From the NCBI GenBank assembly GCA_029861865.1, contig JAOTYL010000015.1, positions 1 through 64,000 on the forward strand: a stretch of DNA of 64,000 bases, given 5' to 3'. Made by a program: the position numbers and the translations under genes. Of this stretch, positions 37,261 to 45,881 are shown piece by piece. The notes below the pieces were generated by a model. The model ran no database searches. It saw only the letters and a list, made by a program, of their open reading frames with translations, and was not told the DNA's origin. The DNA is from Myxococcales bacterium (lineage in GTDB: Bacteria > Myxococcota_A > Polyangia > Polyangiales > Houyiibacteriaceae). The number at the start of each line of letters is the position of its first letter. The stretch's first letter is position 1.

Positions 37261-38374
37261 AGCGATCCAGAATCTCTTCGACGGGGAAGATCATGACACC
37301 TACCTCGAGCCCCGATGCAAACGAGATCAGCATGATGGTATCGCCCTTCTTGAAGCGCTTTTCACCGAGGTACTTCCGCAGCGCTACGAAATGAGTGGTC
37401 GACGACGTGTTGCCAAACTCATTGACCGTGACCACCACGCGCTTTGGCTGCACACCGAGACGCTCCCCGATCTCTCTTGCACCACGCTCGATGGCCCGTG
37501 CCGAGGTCTGGTGAGGGATGATGTAATCGATGTCGCCAAAGCTGTAGCCGGCGGCGTCCAGCGCCTCTTTCAGCAGTTGGGGGGACTCGGAGATGGCGAC
37601 CTGGTGAATTTGCCGTGCCTTGGTGAACATCGAAGCGCCGGGGCCCACCTTGCTGGGTGCCCCGAGGCATAGGCGACTATGTTCGGAAAGCGTGGTGAAG
37701 CCTGCTACGGCGATGTGATCGGTCTCGCTCTTTGTGCGCTCGACGATCACGGCCGTCCCTGCGTCGCCGAGGGTAAGGGAGGCGAGTTGATCGCTGAGTA
37801 CCCAGCGGACCTGCTTCGCGGCGTTCTGGCCTAGGTTCGAGATGCATTCGCCACTCACGGCCATGCCCCGCTGGATGACACCCCGTCGGATGAAATCGTG
37901 CAGAATGAAGACGCCGGTCATCATCCCTGCGCACGCATTCGAAATGTCGAAGCTGATCGCTCGGTGCGCGCCGATGGCATCCTTGATGCTCAAGCTCAGC
38001 GGCGCCTCCCACTGATGCCGAAGCCCCCCCTTGTACCGACTGATGCTGCAGTTGATCAGCATCTCCATGTCCTCGGGGCCGTGATGCGAGTGGTCGAGGC
38101 AATCCCTGGCCGCCCCAACGGCCAGAGTATACGAGTCTTCACCTTCCGAGCAGACGTGTCGCTGGTGGATCCCGGTCAGCCGTTCGAGCTCGATGTGGGT
38201 ATTGTGCGCGGTGCTCTCCATCAGCTCCCGCGTCGTCAGGATGCGCTCGGGGATCTTCCAACCGATGCTTTCGATTCGCGTCGGGATCGCCGGACTCCCA
38301 TCCGCGAGAGTCCCAACGCCTGCCTCGAGGATCATCCCGTGATCCATTGGAACTGCGTGCCGCTCCCTTGCCAT
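37244..38374 (-). CDS. 3-oxoacyl-ACP synthase III family protein (active member of a pair)
   Basis: 376 residues with an intact KASIII triad: Cys148 in SFDISNACAGMMTG, His288 in DYIIPHQTSARA and Asn322 in NEFGNTSST. The enzyme should condense an acyl thioester with a malonyl or similar partner, or transfer an acyl group. The spacing and sequence differ from housekeeping FabH, so a secondary-metabolite or unusual-lipid role is likely (inference). It is the first gene of an overlapping pair with a triad-less paralogue. A 171-base gap with nothing recognisable separates it from the divergent MBL-like gene. Confidence 0.92.
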   Translation of the reverse strand: MARERHAVPMDHGMILEAGVGTLADGSPAIPTRIESIGWKIPERILTTRELMESTAHNTHIELERLTGIHQRHVCSEGEDSYTLAVGAARDCLDHSHHGPEDMEMLINCSISRYKGGLRHQWEAPLSLSIKDAIGAHRAISFDISNACAGMMTGVFILHDFIRRGVIQRGMAVSGECISNLGQNAAKQVRWVLSDQLASLTLGDAGTAVIVERTKSETDHIAVAGFTTLSEHSRLCLGAPSKVGPGASMFTKARQIHQVAISESPQLLKEALDAAGYSFGDIDYIIPHQTSARAIERGAREIGERLGVQPKRVVVTVNEFGNTSSTTHFVALRKYLGEKRFKKGDTIMLISFASGLEVGVMIFPVEEILDRYGNED

Positions 38375-38545
38375 CAGGAGACCCTACCCCGAAAACTGCC
38401 TCTTCCAAAGGCCAAGGGTCCACGCCCATGAACGCGCCGAAACCAAGGTTACAATGGACGCGTACTGGGACGACCTCGGTGGTGAGAGCGGCTAGGCGGC
38501 ACCGGCGGTGTAGCGGACTGGCAGGCGACTCGATACCCTCTGCCC

Positions 38546-39139
38546 ATGCGCCAACTGCTGCCTGGTGTTCTCACTTGGTCGTGGTTTTCCGAGCCGCATG
38601 GCTATGATTTCAATGGAACGCTGTTCGTGCACGAGGCAGGAAACCTCTGTGTCGATCCGGTCCCACCGAGCGATGAGGTGCTCGATCGACTCGAGGAGCA
38701 GGGCGTCGCGCAGATTCTGATCACCAACCGCAACCACACCCGCGCGTCCAACCAGGTCGCCGAGCAAACCGGCGCACAAGTGGCCATTCACCCGGCCGAT
38801 GCAGCCCACGCGCGGGAACAGGGCACGCACATCGACGCAGCACTCGAGGTGGGACAACGCGTCGGCCCTTTCACCGTCATCGGCGTGCCCGGAAAGTCTC
38901 CAGGCGAAATCGCGTTGCATGACCCAGCGCGGGGGATCCTGGTCGTCGGCGATGTGGTGATCGGGAATCCGCCGGGAGCGCTCTCTTTCTTGCCCGATCG
39001 CGTAGTCGATGACCCGGCTCAGTTGCGGGCGAGCGTGCGCGAGTTGGCCGAGCTCGAGTTTGATGCGCTGATCGTCGGAGATGGGGTTCCGATTTTGGAA
39101 GGGGCGAAGGCGAAGCTGCGGGAGTTGGTCGGCTCATGA
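38546..39139 (+). CDS. MBL-fold-like hydrolase, short and metal-site poor
   Basis: 197 residues. The fold pattern of metallo-beta-lactamase proteins is visible (HGYDFNGTLFVHEAGNLCVDPV; ILITNRNHTRASNQVAEQTGAQVAIHPADA; GPFTVIGVPGKSPGEIALHDPARGILVVGDVVIG). The HxHxDH metal motif is reduced to NRNHTRAS, and the usual His before the second metal ligand is PGKSPGE. It may bind fewer metals or none. It overlaps the convergent hydrolase gene by 6 bases. Function unknown. Confidence 0.8.
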   Translation: MRQLLPGVLTWSWFSEPHGYDFNGTLFVHEAGNLCVDPVPPSDEVLDRLEEQGVAQILITNRNHTRASNQVAEQTGAQVAIHPADAAHAREQGTHIDAALEVGQRVGPFTVIGVPGKSPGEIALHDPARGILVVGDVVIGNPPGALSFLPDRVVDDPAQLRASVRELAELEFDALIVGDGVPILEGAKAKLRELVGS

Positions 39140-39961
39140 AACGAGAAACTCGTGGATCAGTTGGCCCACGCGTTGAGGCTCGTCTTCCTGCAAGAAGTGG
39201 CCGCAATTGGGTAGCGACGTGATCTGCGCCTGCGGGAGGTCGCCCTTCACGCGTCGCATGGTCTTGGCGATGTCGGGCAAGACGCGGTCGTTTTCGCCAT
39301 AGATGATGCGGACCGGTGCCTTGAGGCTTGGAAGCTTCTGCGCGATCTCGGCAAGGCCCTTGATGCCGAGGCCCGAACCCGCTTTGATCAATGCTTGGCG
39401 CGCCGCGGAATCGACGAAAGGCACCGTGTAAGGAGTGAGCGCTTCTCGGTTGAGGCGATCCTTGTGAACGACGCCAAACTTCATGGAGGCGACGAGCCCC
39501 TTCTGGCTCACCAGGTAGTCGCGCACCCCTGGCAATTTAAGGGCGATCAAGAAGAGCTTCACCGCCCACGAAGTTTCGGGGTAGACCAACGTGTTCAGAA
39601 TGACGAGCTGCGAGAGCCGCTCGGGATGGTGAACCGCCCAAAACAAGCCGACCGGCCCTCCAAGGTCGTGTACCGCAAGAGCGGTCTTGGTGATTCCAAG
39701 TGCGTCGAGAAAACCATCGAGCACTCTTTCGAAGAAGAAGAAGTTGTACTTGATGTCCAACGGCTTGTCGGAGAGGCCATAGCCCGGAAGATCGATCGCG
39801 ATCGCGCGGTGACTCTTGGCAATCGCTGGCATCACGTTGCGCCATAGATGCGACGACGTCGGAAACCCGTGAATCAACAAAACGGGAACACCTTCTCCGG
39901 CCGACAGGTAGTGAATGTTTAGCCCATCCACCTCGACGTACCGACTCGACATTTCGGTCAT
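39134..39961 (-). CDS. Alpha/beta hydrolase with Asp nucleophile (haloalkane dehalogenase/epoxide hydrolase type)
   Basis: 275 residues. HGFPTSSHLWRNVMP (oxyanion HG) and DLPGYGLSDKP are typical of the haloalkane dehalogenase/epoxide hydrolase branch. The nucleophile elbow is VHDLGGPVG, so the nucleophile is Asp99 rather than Ser. Haloalkane dehalogenases usually carry Trp right after this Asp; here it is Leu, which argues against simple dehalogenation. The acid is probably in YGENDRVLPD and the His in NCGHFLQEDE. The start overlaps the upstream GNAT gene as TGATG. Confidence 0.9.
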   Translation of the reverse strand: MTEMSSRYVEVDGLNIHYLSAGEGVPVLLIHGFPTSSHLWRNVMPAIAKSHRAIAIDLPGYGLSDKPLDIKYNFFFFERVLDGFLDALGITKTALAVHDLGGPVGLFWAVHHPERLSQLVILNTLVYPETSWAVKLFLIALKLPGVRDYLVSQKGLVASMKFGVVHKDRLNREALTPYTVPFVDSAARQALIKAGSGLGIKGLAEIAQKLPSLKAPVRIIYGENDRVLPDIAKTMRRVKGDLPQAQITSLPNCGHFLQEDEPQRVGQLIHEFLVS

Positions 39962-40272
39962 CAGAGCTCCAGCACGTCGCTGCTCGATGGGTCGCGGTCG
40001 AACATTCTGCTGACGAACGGGCAGGTCGACCGGATGCCGGTCCCAGTCTCTCGGGCCCAGGCGACCATTCCTTGAAAGAGCCGAAGCCCTCCTTTCTTGC
40101 CGCGAAGTGCATCATCGACCTCGGTGTGCTCGATGGTGATCGAATCGTCCGCCTCGCGGCTGAAGATCATCTCCCCAAGCACCTGACCCTCGTCGTTCAC
40201 CAATTTGAAGCGCCCCCGAGGCGGGTTCTCTTCGACTTCAAATCGAAGGTTGTCTGTTTCAATCGCGGGCAT
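39961..40272 (-). CDS. Small GNAT-like N-acetyltransferase (YidJ/COG2388 type)
   Basis: 103 residues from ATG 40272, with GAGGGAG upstream; in-frame codons before that are unsupported. The pattern GEMIFSREADDSITIEHTEVDDALRGKKGGLRLFQGMVAWARETGTGIRSTCPFVSRMFDRDP matches the short GCN5-like family represented by YjdJ/YidJ, including the RGKG-like acetyl-CoA loop (here RGKKGG) and the Cys-Pro-Phe segment. Substrate unknown. Its stop overlaps the hydrolase start, so the two are probably translated together. Confidence 0.85.
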   Translation of the reverse strand: MPAIETDNLRFEVEENPPRGRFKLVNDEGQVLGEMIFSREADDSITIEHTEVDDALRGKKGGLRLFQGMVAWARETGTGIRSTCPFVSRMFDRDPSSSDVLEL

Positions 40273-40352
40273 ACCGGCTCCCTCTAGCCGTACTATGCCC
40301 GCGACTTTGGAAAACCTCGACGCCACCCAGCGATCTTGCTATTTTAATCCCT

Positions 40353-41930
40353 ATGGGTCAGAGTCGTGCTTTGGGAAAGCAGCGGCAGGCGCGGCACCTG
40401 GTCGTCGCGAGCGCCACGCTGATGCTCTCGTTCCTGCTCGCGTCCTGCCAGGGTGACGCCACCGATGTTGGGGGGCCTAGCGCTTCCTGTGGTGACTCGG
40501 TTTGCAGCGCGGAGGAGACGTGCTCCTCGTGCGCGAGCGATTGCGGTGCATGTCCCATCGGTTGCGGTGACGAGGTGTGCGCCGGGGACGAGACCTGCAC
40601 TTCTTGCGCGACCGATTGCGGTTTATGTCCGGATCTTTGTGGCGACGGCACCTGCGATGCCTCCGAGCATTGCAGCACGTGTGACGCCGATTGTGGGACC
40701 TGCTCCGACGCTCCAGCCACCGTCACGCGTGGTCCGTATCTTCAGAGCGGGTCGAGCGACGGCGTGGTGATCCGGTGGCGCACTGACGAGGATACCGATT
40801 CCGTCGTGGCCTACGGGGCTGATCCGACTTCCCTCACCAACGTTGCTGCGTCTTCGGCGCCGACCGCAGAGCATGCGGTTCGCATCGAGGGCCTCGCAGC
40901 CGACACGCGTTACTATTATGCGATCGGGTCCTCCACCGCACCGCTCGTCGGCGCCGATGACGACCACTTTTTCACGACCGCCCCGCAGCCCGGCACCGCA
41001 CGGCCGACCCGGATTTGGGTGCTCGGCGACTCCGGTACCGCCAACGACAATGCGCGGTCGGTTCGCGACGCCTATGAATCCTTCACTGGATCGCGAGGAA
41101 CCGACCTGTGGTTGATGCTCGGCGACAACGCCTATTCGGACGGAACCGATAACGAGTATCAGGAAGCCGTCTTCGACATGTATCCCGACACGCTACGAAA
41201 CGCGGTGCTTTGGCCAACACTCGGCAACCACGACGGGCATAGCGCCGACTCCGCGACGCAGACCGGCCCCTACTACGACATCTTTACCCTCCCGACGGCC
41301 GCGGAAGCGGGCGGGGTGCCGTCTGGCACAGAGGCCTATTACGCATTCGACTACGCCAACGTGCACTTCGTCTGTCTCGACTCGTACGATTCGGATCCCG
41401 ATCCCGACGGGCCCATGATGACCTGGATGGAAAACGACCTCGCCGCCACGACTCAGCCGTGGATCGTCGCGTTCTGGCATCACCCGCCCTACTCGAAGGG
41501 ATCCCACGACTCGGACTCGGAAGGCAGCTTGGAGGACATGCGCGAGTTTGCCTTGCCGATCTTGGAAGCGTACGGGGTCGACCTCGTCCTTTCTGGGCAC
41601 AGTCATTCCTATGAGCGATCGATGCTGCTCAACGGTCACTATGGCCCGTCCGGCACCTTGACCGGCTCGATGATGATCGACAGCGGAGACGGACGCGAAG
41701 GCGGTGACGGTGCCTACCGCAAGCCTGGCGCGACGACCGAGGGGGCCGTGTACATTGTGGCCGGAAGCTCGGGCAAGACCAGCAGCGCGTCTCTTGATCA
41801 TCCCGCCATGTACATCTCTTTGCTCGAGCTAGGCTCCGTGGTGCTCGATGTCGATGACACACGCTTGGAAGCGACCTTCCTCGACGATGCGGGGAGCGCG
41901 CAGGATAGCTTCACCATCCAAAAGGACTGA
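40353..41930 (+). CDS. Purple acid phosphatase-like lipoprotein with three Cys repeats
   Basis: 525 residues. The lipobox is LASC (Cys32). Residues 46-120 are three tandem 25-residue repeats of the form CGDxxCxxxExCxxCxxDCGxC, each with six cysteines. A fibronectin-like N-terminal domain of purple acid phosphatases follows (TVTRGPYLQSGSSDGVVIRWRT). The metallophosphatase domain has its metal ligands in VLGDSG, LMLGDNAYSDG, TLGNHDGH, WHHPPYS and SGHSHSYER. It should be a surface phosphoesterase with a dinuclear metal site. The Cys module is common in myxobacterial surface proteins. Confidence 0.93.
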   Translation: MGQSRALGKQRQARHLVVASATLMLSFLLASCQGDATDVGGPSASCGDSVCSAEETCSSCASDCGACPIGCGDEVCAGDETCTSCATDCGLCPDLCGDGTCDASEHCSTCDADCGTCSDAPATVTRGPYLQSGSSDGVVIRWRTDEDTDSVVAYGADPTSLTNVAASSAPTAEHAVRIEGLAADTRYYYAIGSSTAPLVGADDDHFFTTAPQPGTARPTRIWVLGDSGTANDNARSVRDAYESFTGSRGTDLWLMLGDNAYSDGTDNEYQEAVFDMYPDTLRNAVLWPTLGNHDGHSADSATQTGPYYDIFTLPTAAEAGGVPSGTEAYYAFDYANVHFVCLDSYDSDPDPDGPMMTWMENDLAATTQPWIVAFWHHPPYSKGSHDSDSEGSLEDMREFALPILEAYGVDLVLSGHSHSYERSMLLNGHYGPSGTLTGSMMIDSGDGREGGDGAYRKPGATTEGAVYIVAGSSGKTSSASLDHPAMYISLLELGSVVLDVDDTRLEATFLDDAGSAQDSFTIQKD

Positions 41931-41940
41931 GGGGACGGAG

Positions 41941-42879
41941 ATGCGCAAGCGTTGGCAGATCGGCGTAACGGTGGTCATCGCGGTCCTGGTCCCGACCTCG
42001 ATCGCGCTCGGCCACGGGGACGTTCACGAGCGCATCGCGGCGCTGACCGAAGAGATCGAGCAACAACCGGGCGACGCAGCACTCTATGTCCGTCGGGGGT
42101 CACTCTACGCGCTCGACGAAAGCTGGGCGCAGGCACTTCTGGACTATGAATCGGCAGGTCGAGTCGAGCCGAGCGCACCCAACATCGATTTCCTCAAAGC
42201 CAAGGTCCTGGTCGAGCTCGAAGAGAACGAACGCGCCGTAGCGCTTCTCGATTCGGTGTTGTCGCAGGAGCCGGAGCATGCGGATGGCTACTTGATTCGG
42301 GCGCGGGCGCACGTCGCTCTGGGTCACATCGACGAGGGGACCGATGACTACACTCGCGCCATCGCCCTCTTCGAACGGCCCGCACCCCGCTATTATCTCG
42401 AGCGCGCACGAGCGCTGATCGATGCAGGGCGGGTAGACGAGGCGCTCGCGGCCCTTCGAGAGGCTGTGGCCGATCTCGGTCCGCTTCCATCGCTCGTCGA
42501 GCTTGCCGTCGAAGAGGAAGAGAAACGAGGGCATTACGAGGAGGCGCTCCGTTGGGCCGATCTACTCAGCCCCACCCTTCGACACTCGCCACGCTGGCGC
42601 GCGATCGCGGGAAACCTCGCTCACCAACTGGGACAAGCTTCACGCGCGGAGGACGAATACCGCAAAGCCCTCGCCGCGATCGACGCGCTCCCACCGGCGC
42701 GCCAGGGAACCGAGGCGATGACGGCATTGCGTACGGAGCTCACCAGCCGCCTCGAGACGCTCGCACCAAGCCTATCGACCGAGGCCGCATCCGCATACCC
42801 CACGGGTCTCGTGGGCCAAGGACTCGCGCTCGCAATCCTGGTCGCGCTAGGCATCTTGGTCGTTCGCGTGCGCAAGTAG
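41941..42879 (+). CDS. TPR protein with signal peptide and C-terminal membrane span
   Basis: 312 residues from ATG 41941, with GGAG just upstream and 10 bases after the phosphatase stop. The signal peptide (WQIGVTVVIAVLVPTSIALG) is followed by about five tetratricopeptide units (AALYVRRGSLYALDESWAQALLDYESA; ADGYLIRARAHVALGHIDEGTDDYTRAI; YLERARALIDAGRVDEALAALREAV). The C-terminus is one membrane helix (LVGQGLALAILVALGILVVRV) ending RK. It is probably a periplasmic scaffold working with the adjacent phosphatase, which is inferred from position. Confidence 0.88.
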   Translation: MRKRWQIGVTVVIAVLVPTSIALGHGDVHERIAALTEEIEQQPGDAALYVRRGSLYALDESWAQALLDYESAGRVEPSAPNIDFLKAKVLVELEENERAVALLDSVLSQEPEHADGYLIRARAHVALGHIDEGTDDYTRAIALFERPAPRYYLERARALIDAGRVDEALAALREAVADLGPLPSLVELAVEEEEKRGHYEEALRWADLLSPTLRHSPRWRAIAGNLAHQLGQASRAEDEYRKALAAIDALPPARQGTEAMTALRTELTSRLETLAPSLSTEAASAYPTGLVGQGLALAILVALGILVVRVRK

Positions 42880-42911
42880 ACGCAACGTCCATGCGCGGTC
42901 ATATCTGCGCC

Positions 42912-43406
42912 ATGGCTGACGCTCAGCGCTCGGTGTCCAAGCTCAGGAAGTGGGCAGACGTATTGGTCTCGTTGCTCGACGACCGGTTTCGCATCCCTGG
43001 CACCGACTTTCGTTTTGGGATCGACCCGATCATCGGGCTGCTCTTTCCGGGCATCGGCGACGCAGTCACGGGGGTAGGCTCGATCGGGCTCTTGACGCTC
43101 GCGCTCCGTCGGGGCGTGCCACGCGTGATCTTGGGACGAATGCTTCTCAACATCCTGGTCGATGTCGTCCTCGGCGCACTTCCCGTCGTCGGAGACATCT
43201 TCGACGCTGCCTGGAAATCGAACCGCCGAAACCTCGAGCTCATCCGCCAGCACGAAAGCCCGGAGTCAAAACCCGGCGCATGGGACTACGCGATCGTAGT
43301 CCTCGGCCTAATTCTCGCCATCCTCAGCATCATCGTGCCACTGGCTGCCGTATTCTACTTCGGCGTCCACTACGGACCGGAGATTTGGGATTATCTCGGT
43401 CGGTAA
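42912..43406 (+). CDS. DUF4112 membrane protein
   Basis: 164 residues from ATG 42912. The family signature is clear: LDDRFRIPGTDFRFGIDPIIGLLFPGIGDAVTG, then the Arg-rich loop and VLGALPVVGDIFDAAWKSNRRNLEL. Membrane helices lie at VGSIGLLTLAL, MLLNILVDVVLGAL and IVVLGLILAILSIIVPLAAVFYFGV. The function of DUF4112 is not known. It follows the TPR gene by 32 bases in the same direction. Confidence 0.93.
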   Translation: MADAQRSVSKLRKWADVLVSLLDDRFRIPGTDFRFGIDPIIGLLFPGIGDAVTGVGSIGLLTLALRRGVPRVILGRMLLNILVDVVLGALPVVGDIFDAAWKSNRRNLELIRQHESPESKPGAWDYAIVVLGLILAILSIIVPLAAVFYFGVHYGPEIWDYLGR

Positions 43407-43421
43407 CGAGGCACTAACCGT

Positions 43422-43619
43422 CTATGCTGCCGGCGCCGCCGCGGCGAGTAGGCCATCGTAGGCGGCAGGAAGCATTGCGCGCGGTCCCGTATGAAACAAT
43501 AGCGGCTCATCGGCGCGGATCAGGAACTGATTGAACGTGAACCCGGTCGGCCCAATCTCTGGAACGAACGTGCTGATGCGGAAGATATCGGACGCAATCT
43601 CGTGAGTCGTGGTGTCCAT
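43422..43619 (-). pseudogene. Truncated N-terminus of an oxygen-binding di-iron / MBL-fold protein
   Basis: 65 codons. The first 48 (MDTTTHEIASDIFRISTFVP through EPLLFHTGPRAML) read as the N-terminus of a flavodiiron-like MBL protein, which normally continues for about 200 residues through a metal-binding HxExDE region. Here the homology ends after the HTGPR motif and the frame stops 17 codons later in an Ala-rich stretch. Either a 3' deletion has removed the body of the gene, or a very short protein is made. The adjacent DUF4112 gene ends 15 bases away. Confidence 0.6.
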
Positions 43620-43698
43620 GGTTCCTCCTCTGCTGTGGCACGGCCCCTAGACCGAAATCCATCAACGAGAGTATCCTAACCGCCCAGCGGAGGGCACC

Positions 43699-44334
43699 AT
43701 GAACTATCGGCTCGCCTATTCGTTCGGCTTCCACCCTTGGGAGGACGCCGCCCATGATCCGCCGTTCGCCGAGAAGATCTCGGAGATGTTCGACCGCGAG
43801 GAGCGCGGCCGCGAGCCTCCGTACGGGACAGCGCTCGATATCGGCACGGGGAGCGGCATTTGGGGGATCGAGCTCGCCAAGCGCGGCTGGCAGGTCACCG
43901 GGATCGACTTCGTCGACAAGGCTCTTCGACGCGGCCGCGAACGCGGACACGACGCGGGCGTCGACATGAGGTTCGTGCGCGGTGATGTGACCGCGCTAGA
44001 GCGGGCGGACATCGGCGGCTCTTTTCGCTTGGTCCTCGATACCGGGACCTTCCACGATTTCAACGAGGAGCAGCGCAAGGCCATGGGCCGTGGAGTCAGC
44101 GCCATCGCTTCCCCGGACGCAACCGTCCTATTGCTCGTCTGGCCCAAGCGCAGAAGGCCGTTGATACGCGGCGCGAGCCGAGACGAGGTGGAGGAAGCAT
44201 TCCCGGGTTGGGAGATCACCCACGTGGAGCCCTCGCACTTCCGGTTGCCCAAGCCCATGCAACTCCTGCTTCGGCCCGATGAGCACTGGTATAGGCTGCG
44301 CCGCCGTAGCCCTGAAGCAACCGCTGCTAGGTGA
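43699..44334 (+). CDS. Class I SAM-dependent methyltransferase
   Basis: 211 residues with GGAGGGC before the ATG. Motif I is ALDIGTGSGIWGIELAKRGW, the ribose-binding acidic residue lies in TGIDFVDKAL, and motif IV-like FRLVLDTGTFHDF follows. The N-terminal cap (MNYRLAYSFGFHPWEDAAHDPPFAEKI) is shared by small-molecule methyltransferases of the thiopurine/UbiE type. The substrate is not evident. It is convergent with the short lipocalin-like reading frame. Confidence 0.88.
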   Translation: MNYRLAYSFGFHPWEDAAHDPPFAEKISEMFDREERGREPPYGTALDIGTGSGIWGIELAKRGWQVTGIDFVDKALRRGRERGHDAGVDMRFVRGDVTALERADIGGSFRLVLDTGTFHDFNEEQRKAMGRGVSAIASPDATVLLLVWPKRRRPLIRGASRDEVEEAFPGWEITHVEPSHFRLPKPMQLLLRPDEHWYRLRRRSPEATAAR

Positions 44335-44339
44335 CCTCG

Positions 44340-44591
44340 TTAGAGCTTCTCGAGGGTGGCTATGAGCTCGATCATCGGCGGAAACGGGCTGGTTATGGAA
44401 ACGGTCAGTGTGCTTCCGGCAACACTCCACATTGCACTCTCAGTCACCGGGGGGTCGATCGGTTGGAGACTGTTCTCGTCCTCTCCTTCCTGCCTATAGG
44501 TCAGGGTCAACGCGGTCCCCTGAGTCGACCAGGTGCCTTCCGACCGAAAGTTGAACAACCATCCCCGCTTCCAAGACCAGTGCTTCATCAC
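44340..44591 (-). CDS. Short beta-rich (lipocalin-like) protein or remnant
   Basis: 83 codons. The stretch EGTWSTQGTALTLTYRQEGEDE followed by SVAGSTLTVSIT is the repeated strand-turn pattern of small lipocalin-like lipoproteins. No signal peptide is present, and the reading frame continues a little upstream of the ATG (IFGKSSGSGRVV) before being lost, so this may be the C-terminal part of a broken gene. Function unknown. Confidence 0.35.
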   Translation of the reverse strand: MMKHWSWKRGWLFNFRSEGTWSTQGTALTLTYRQEGEDENSLQPIDPPVTESAMWSVAGSTLTVSITSPFPPMIELIATLEKL

Positions 44592-44675
44592 AACCCTCCC
44601 CGAACCGGATGACTTACCAAAGATCGGGGGCCTCGTCGAAATTGGCGCGGAAGCGCCGCCGCGGGGTCGAAGCCC

Positions 44676-45881
44676 CTACTTTAGCGTCACGACGAAGTCG
44701 CCTTCATTGCCCAAGGCCGGACCAGTCAGAATGGCATCCCATTCGGTTTGCCCGAGCACGTGGCGCCGGCCAAAGGCGAGCAAGTAGGCGGCGAGCACCG
44801 GAACCGCTTCTCTCGTATCGATGAAGTCCGGACTGCAACCGTCTTGATCGGCGCCGCTGATGAACAGCGCGAGAACGTCAGGGTCGAGGTCGTGGCAGAT
44901 CGTGACGAAGCTGTAGTGAGCGCCCAGAGGCATTTCGACCCAGATGTCGTCCGGATCGTCGATGCCGGCCCATGACGGGTCCGCCGATTCTTCTTGCGTA
45001 GTCGTCTGATCGAGACGCCCGGTCATCAGCATGGTGGGAATGGTGAGATCACCGAGCTCGCCGTCGGCAATAGCGACCAAGGCCGGTGCCTGCGGCGCGA
45101 TCGCCACGATACGCGGGTCCCCGAACCCGGCACGGTAGGCCGCCTCGACGTTTGGATCGGTGAGCACGTCACAGTTCTCGCTCATCATTCCTTCACAGTC
45201 GGCGGCGGCGGCAGCGGCATCGTAGTCGACATCGGCGCCGCCCGCGGTGAACGACGTGTAGCCGCCGAAGCTATGGCCAAAAAGGAAGACGCCCCGATCG
45301 ACGTCGGCCTTTCCCTCGAGGTCATCACCGCTCAAACCCGACTCGAACTCGTCGATGATGGCGGTGATGTCAGTGGGACGATTGAGCGCCACCAGCGCCG
45401 GAGGGTCCGCTGGACCGAACGCGAGATCCAACGCTGTGTTGCCCGTGTGGTTCGGCGCCACGAGCACCCATCCATATGACGCCATGAGCTCACCGTACGG
45501 ATAAGCCAGCAACCCCTCTCCGCCGTTGCCGTGCGAATAGATCACGAGCGACAGGTTGGACTCGTCGGTCACCGGCGGCGCGTCGAGCGCGGACCCCGCA
45601 GGCAGATCGACGACGCCCGCCACCGCGTATCGCGCAGGTGCCGCACCGGATTCGTCCTGCGCCGGATACCACACGCGCAACACCAGCTCGCGCGGCTCCA
45701 TGGAAGCCGCGGCGCTGTACGTCATCGTCATCTCGCGGTAGCCGACCTCGTACGGTCCTGACGAGAACAGCTCATCCGCAGGAGCGGTCGGAACCGAATC
45801 GCCATCGCATCCAGCAAGGCAAAGAGTGAATACCCATACGACCGCGCCGGCGGTCGCGCCCCATGAAGAAAGACTGCGCAT
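44676..45881 (-). CDS. Lipoprotein alpha/beta hydrolase (dienelactone hydrolase / PAF-acetylhydrolase-like)
   Basis: 401 residues from ATG 45881 (MRSLSSWGATAGAVVWVFTL), preferred because the signal peptide begins there; ATG 45902 is also in frame. The lipobox is LAGC. The hydrolase domain shows SLVIYSHGNGG (oxyanion), the nucleophile elbow FGHSFGG and a plausible His in PLGAHYSFVTICHD. The overall layout matches COG4188, predicted dienelactone hydrolases related to PAF-acetylhydrolase. It probably acts on ester or lipid substrates at the periplasmic membrane face. Confidence 0.87.
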   Translation of the reverse strand: MRSLSSWGATAGAVVWVFTLCLAGCDGDSVPTAPADELFSSGPYEVGYREMTMTYSAAASMEPRELVLRVWYPAQDESGAAPARYAVAGVVDLPAGSALDAPPVTDESNLSLVIYSHGNGGEGLLAYPYGELMASYGWVLVAPNHTGNTALDLAFGPADPPALVALNRPTDITAIIDEFESGLSGDDLEGKADVDRGVFLFGHSFGGYTSFTAGGADVDYDAAAAAADCEGMMSENCDVLTDPNVEAAYRAGFGDPRIVAIAPQAPALVAIADGELGDLTIPTMLMTGRLDQTTTQEESADPSWAGIDDPDDIWVEMPLGAHYSFVTICHDLDPDVLALFISGADQDGCSPDFIDTREAVPVLAAYLLAFGRRHVLGQTEWDAILTGPALGNEGDFVVTLK

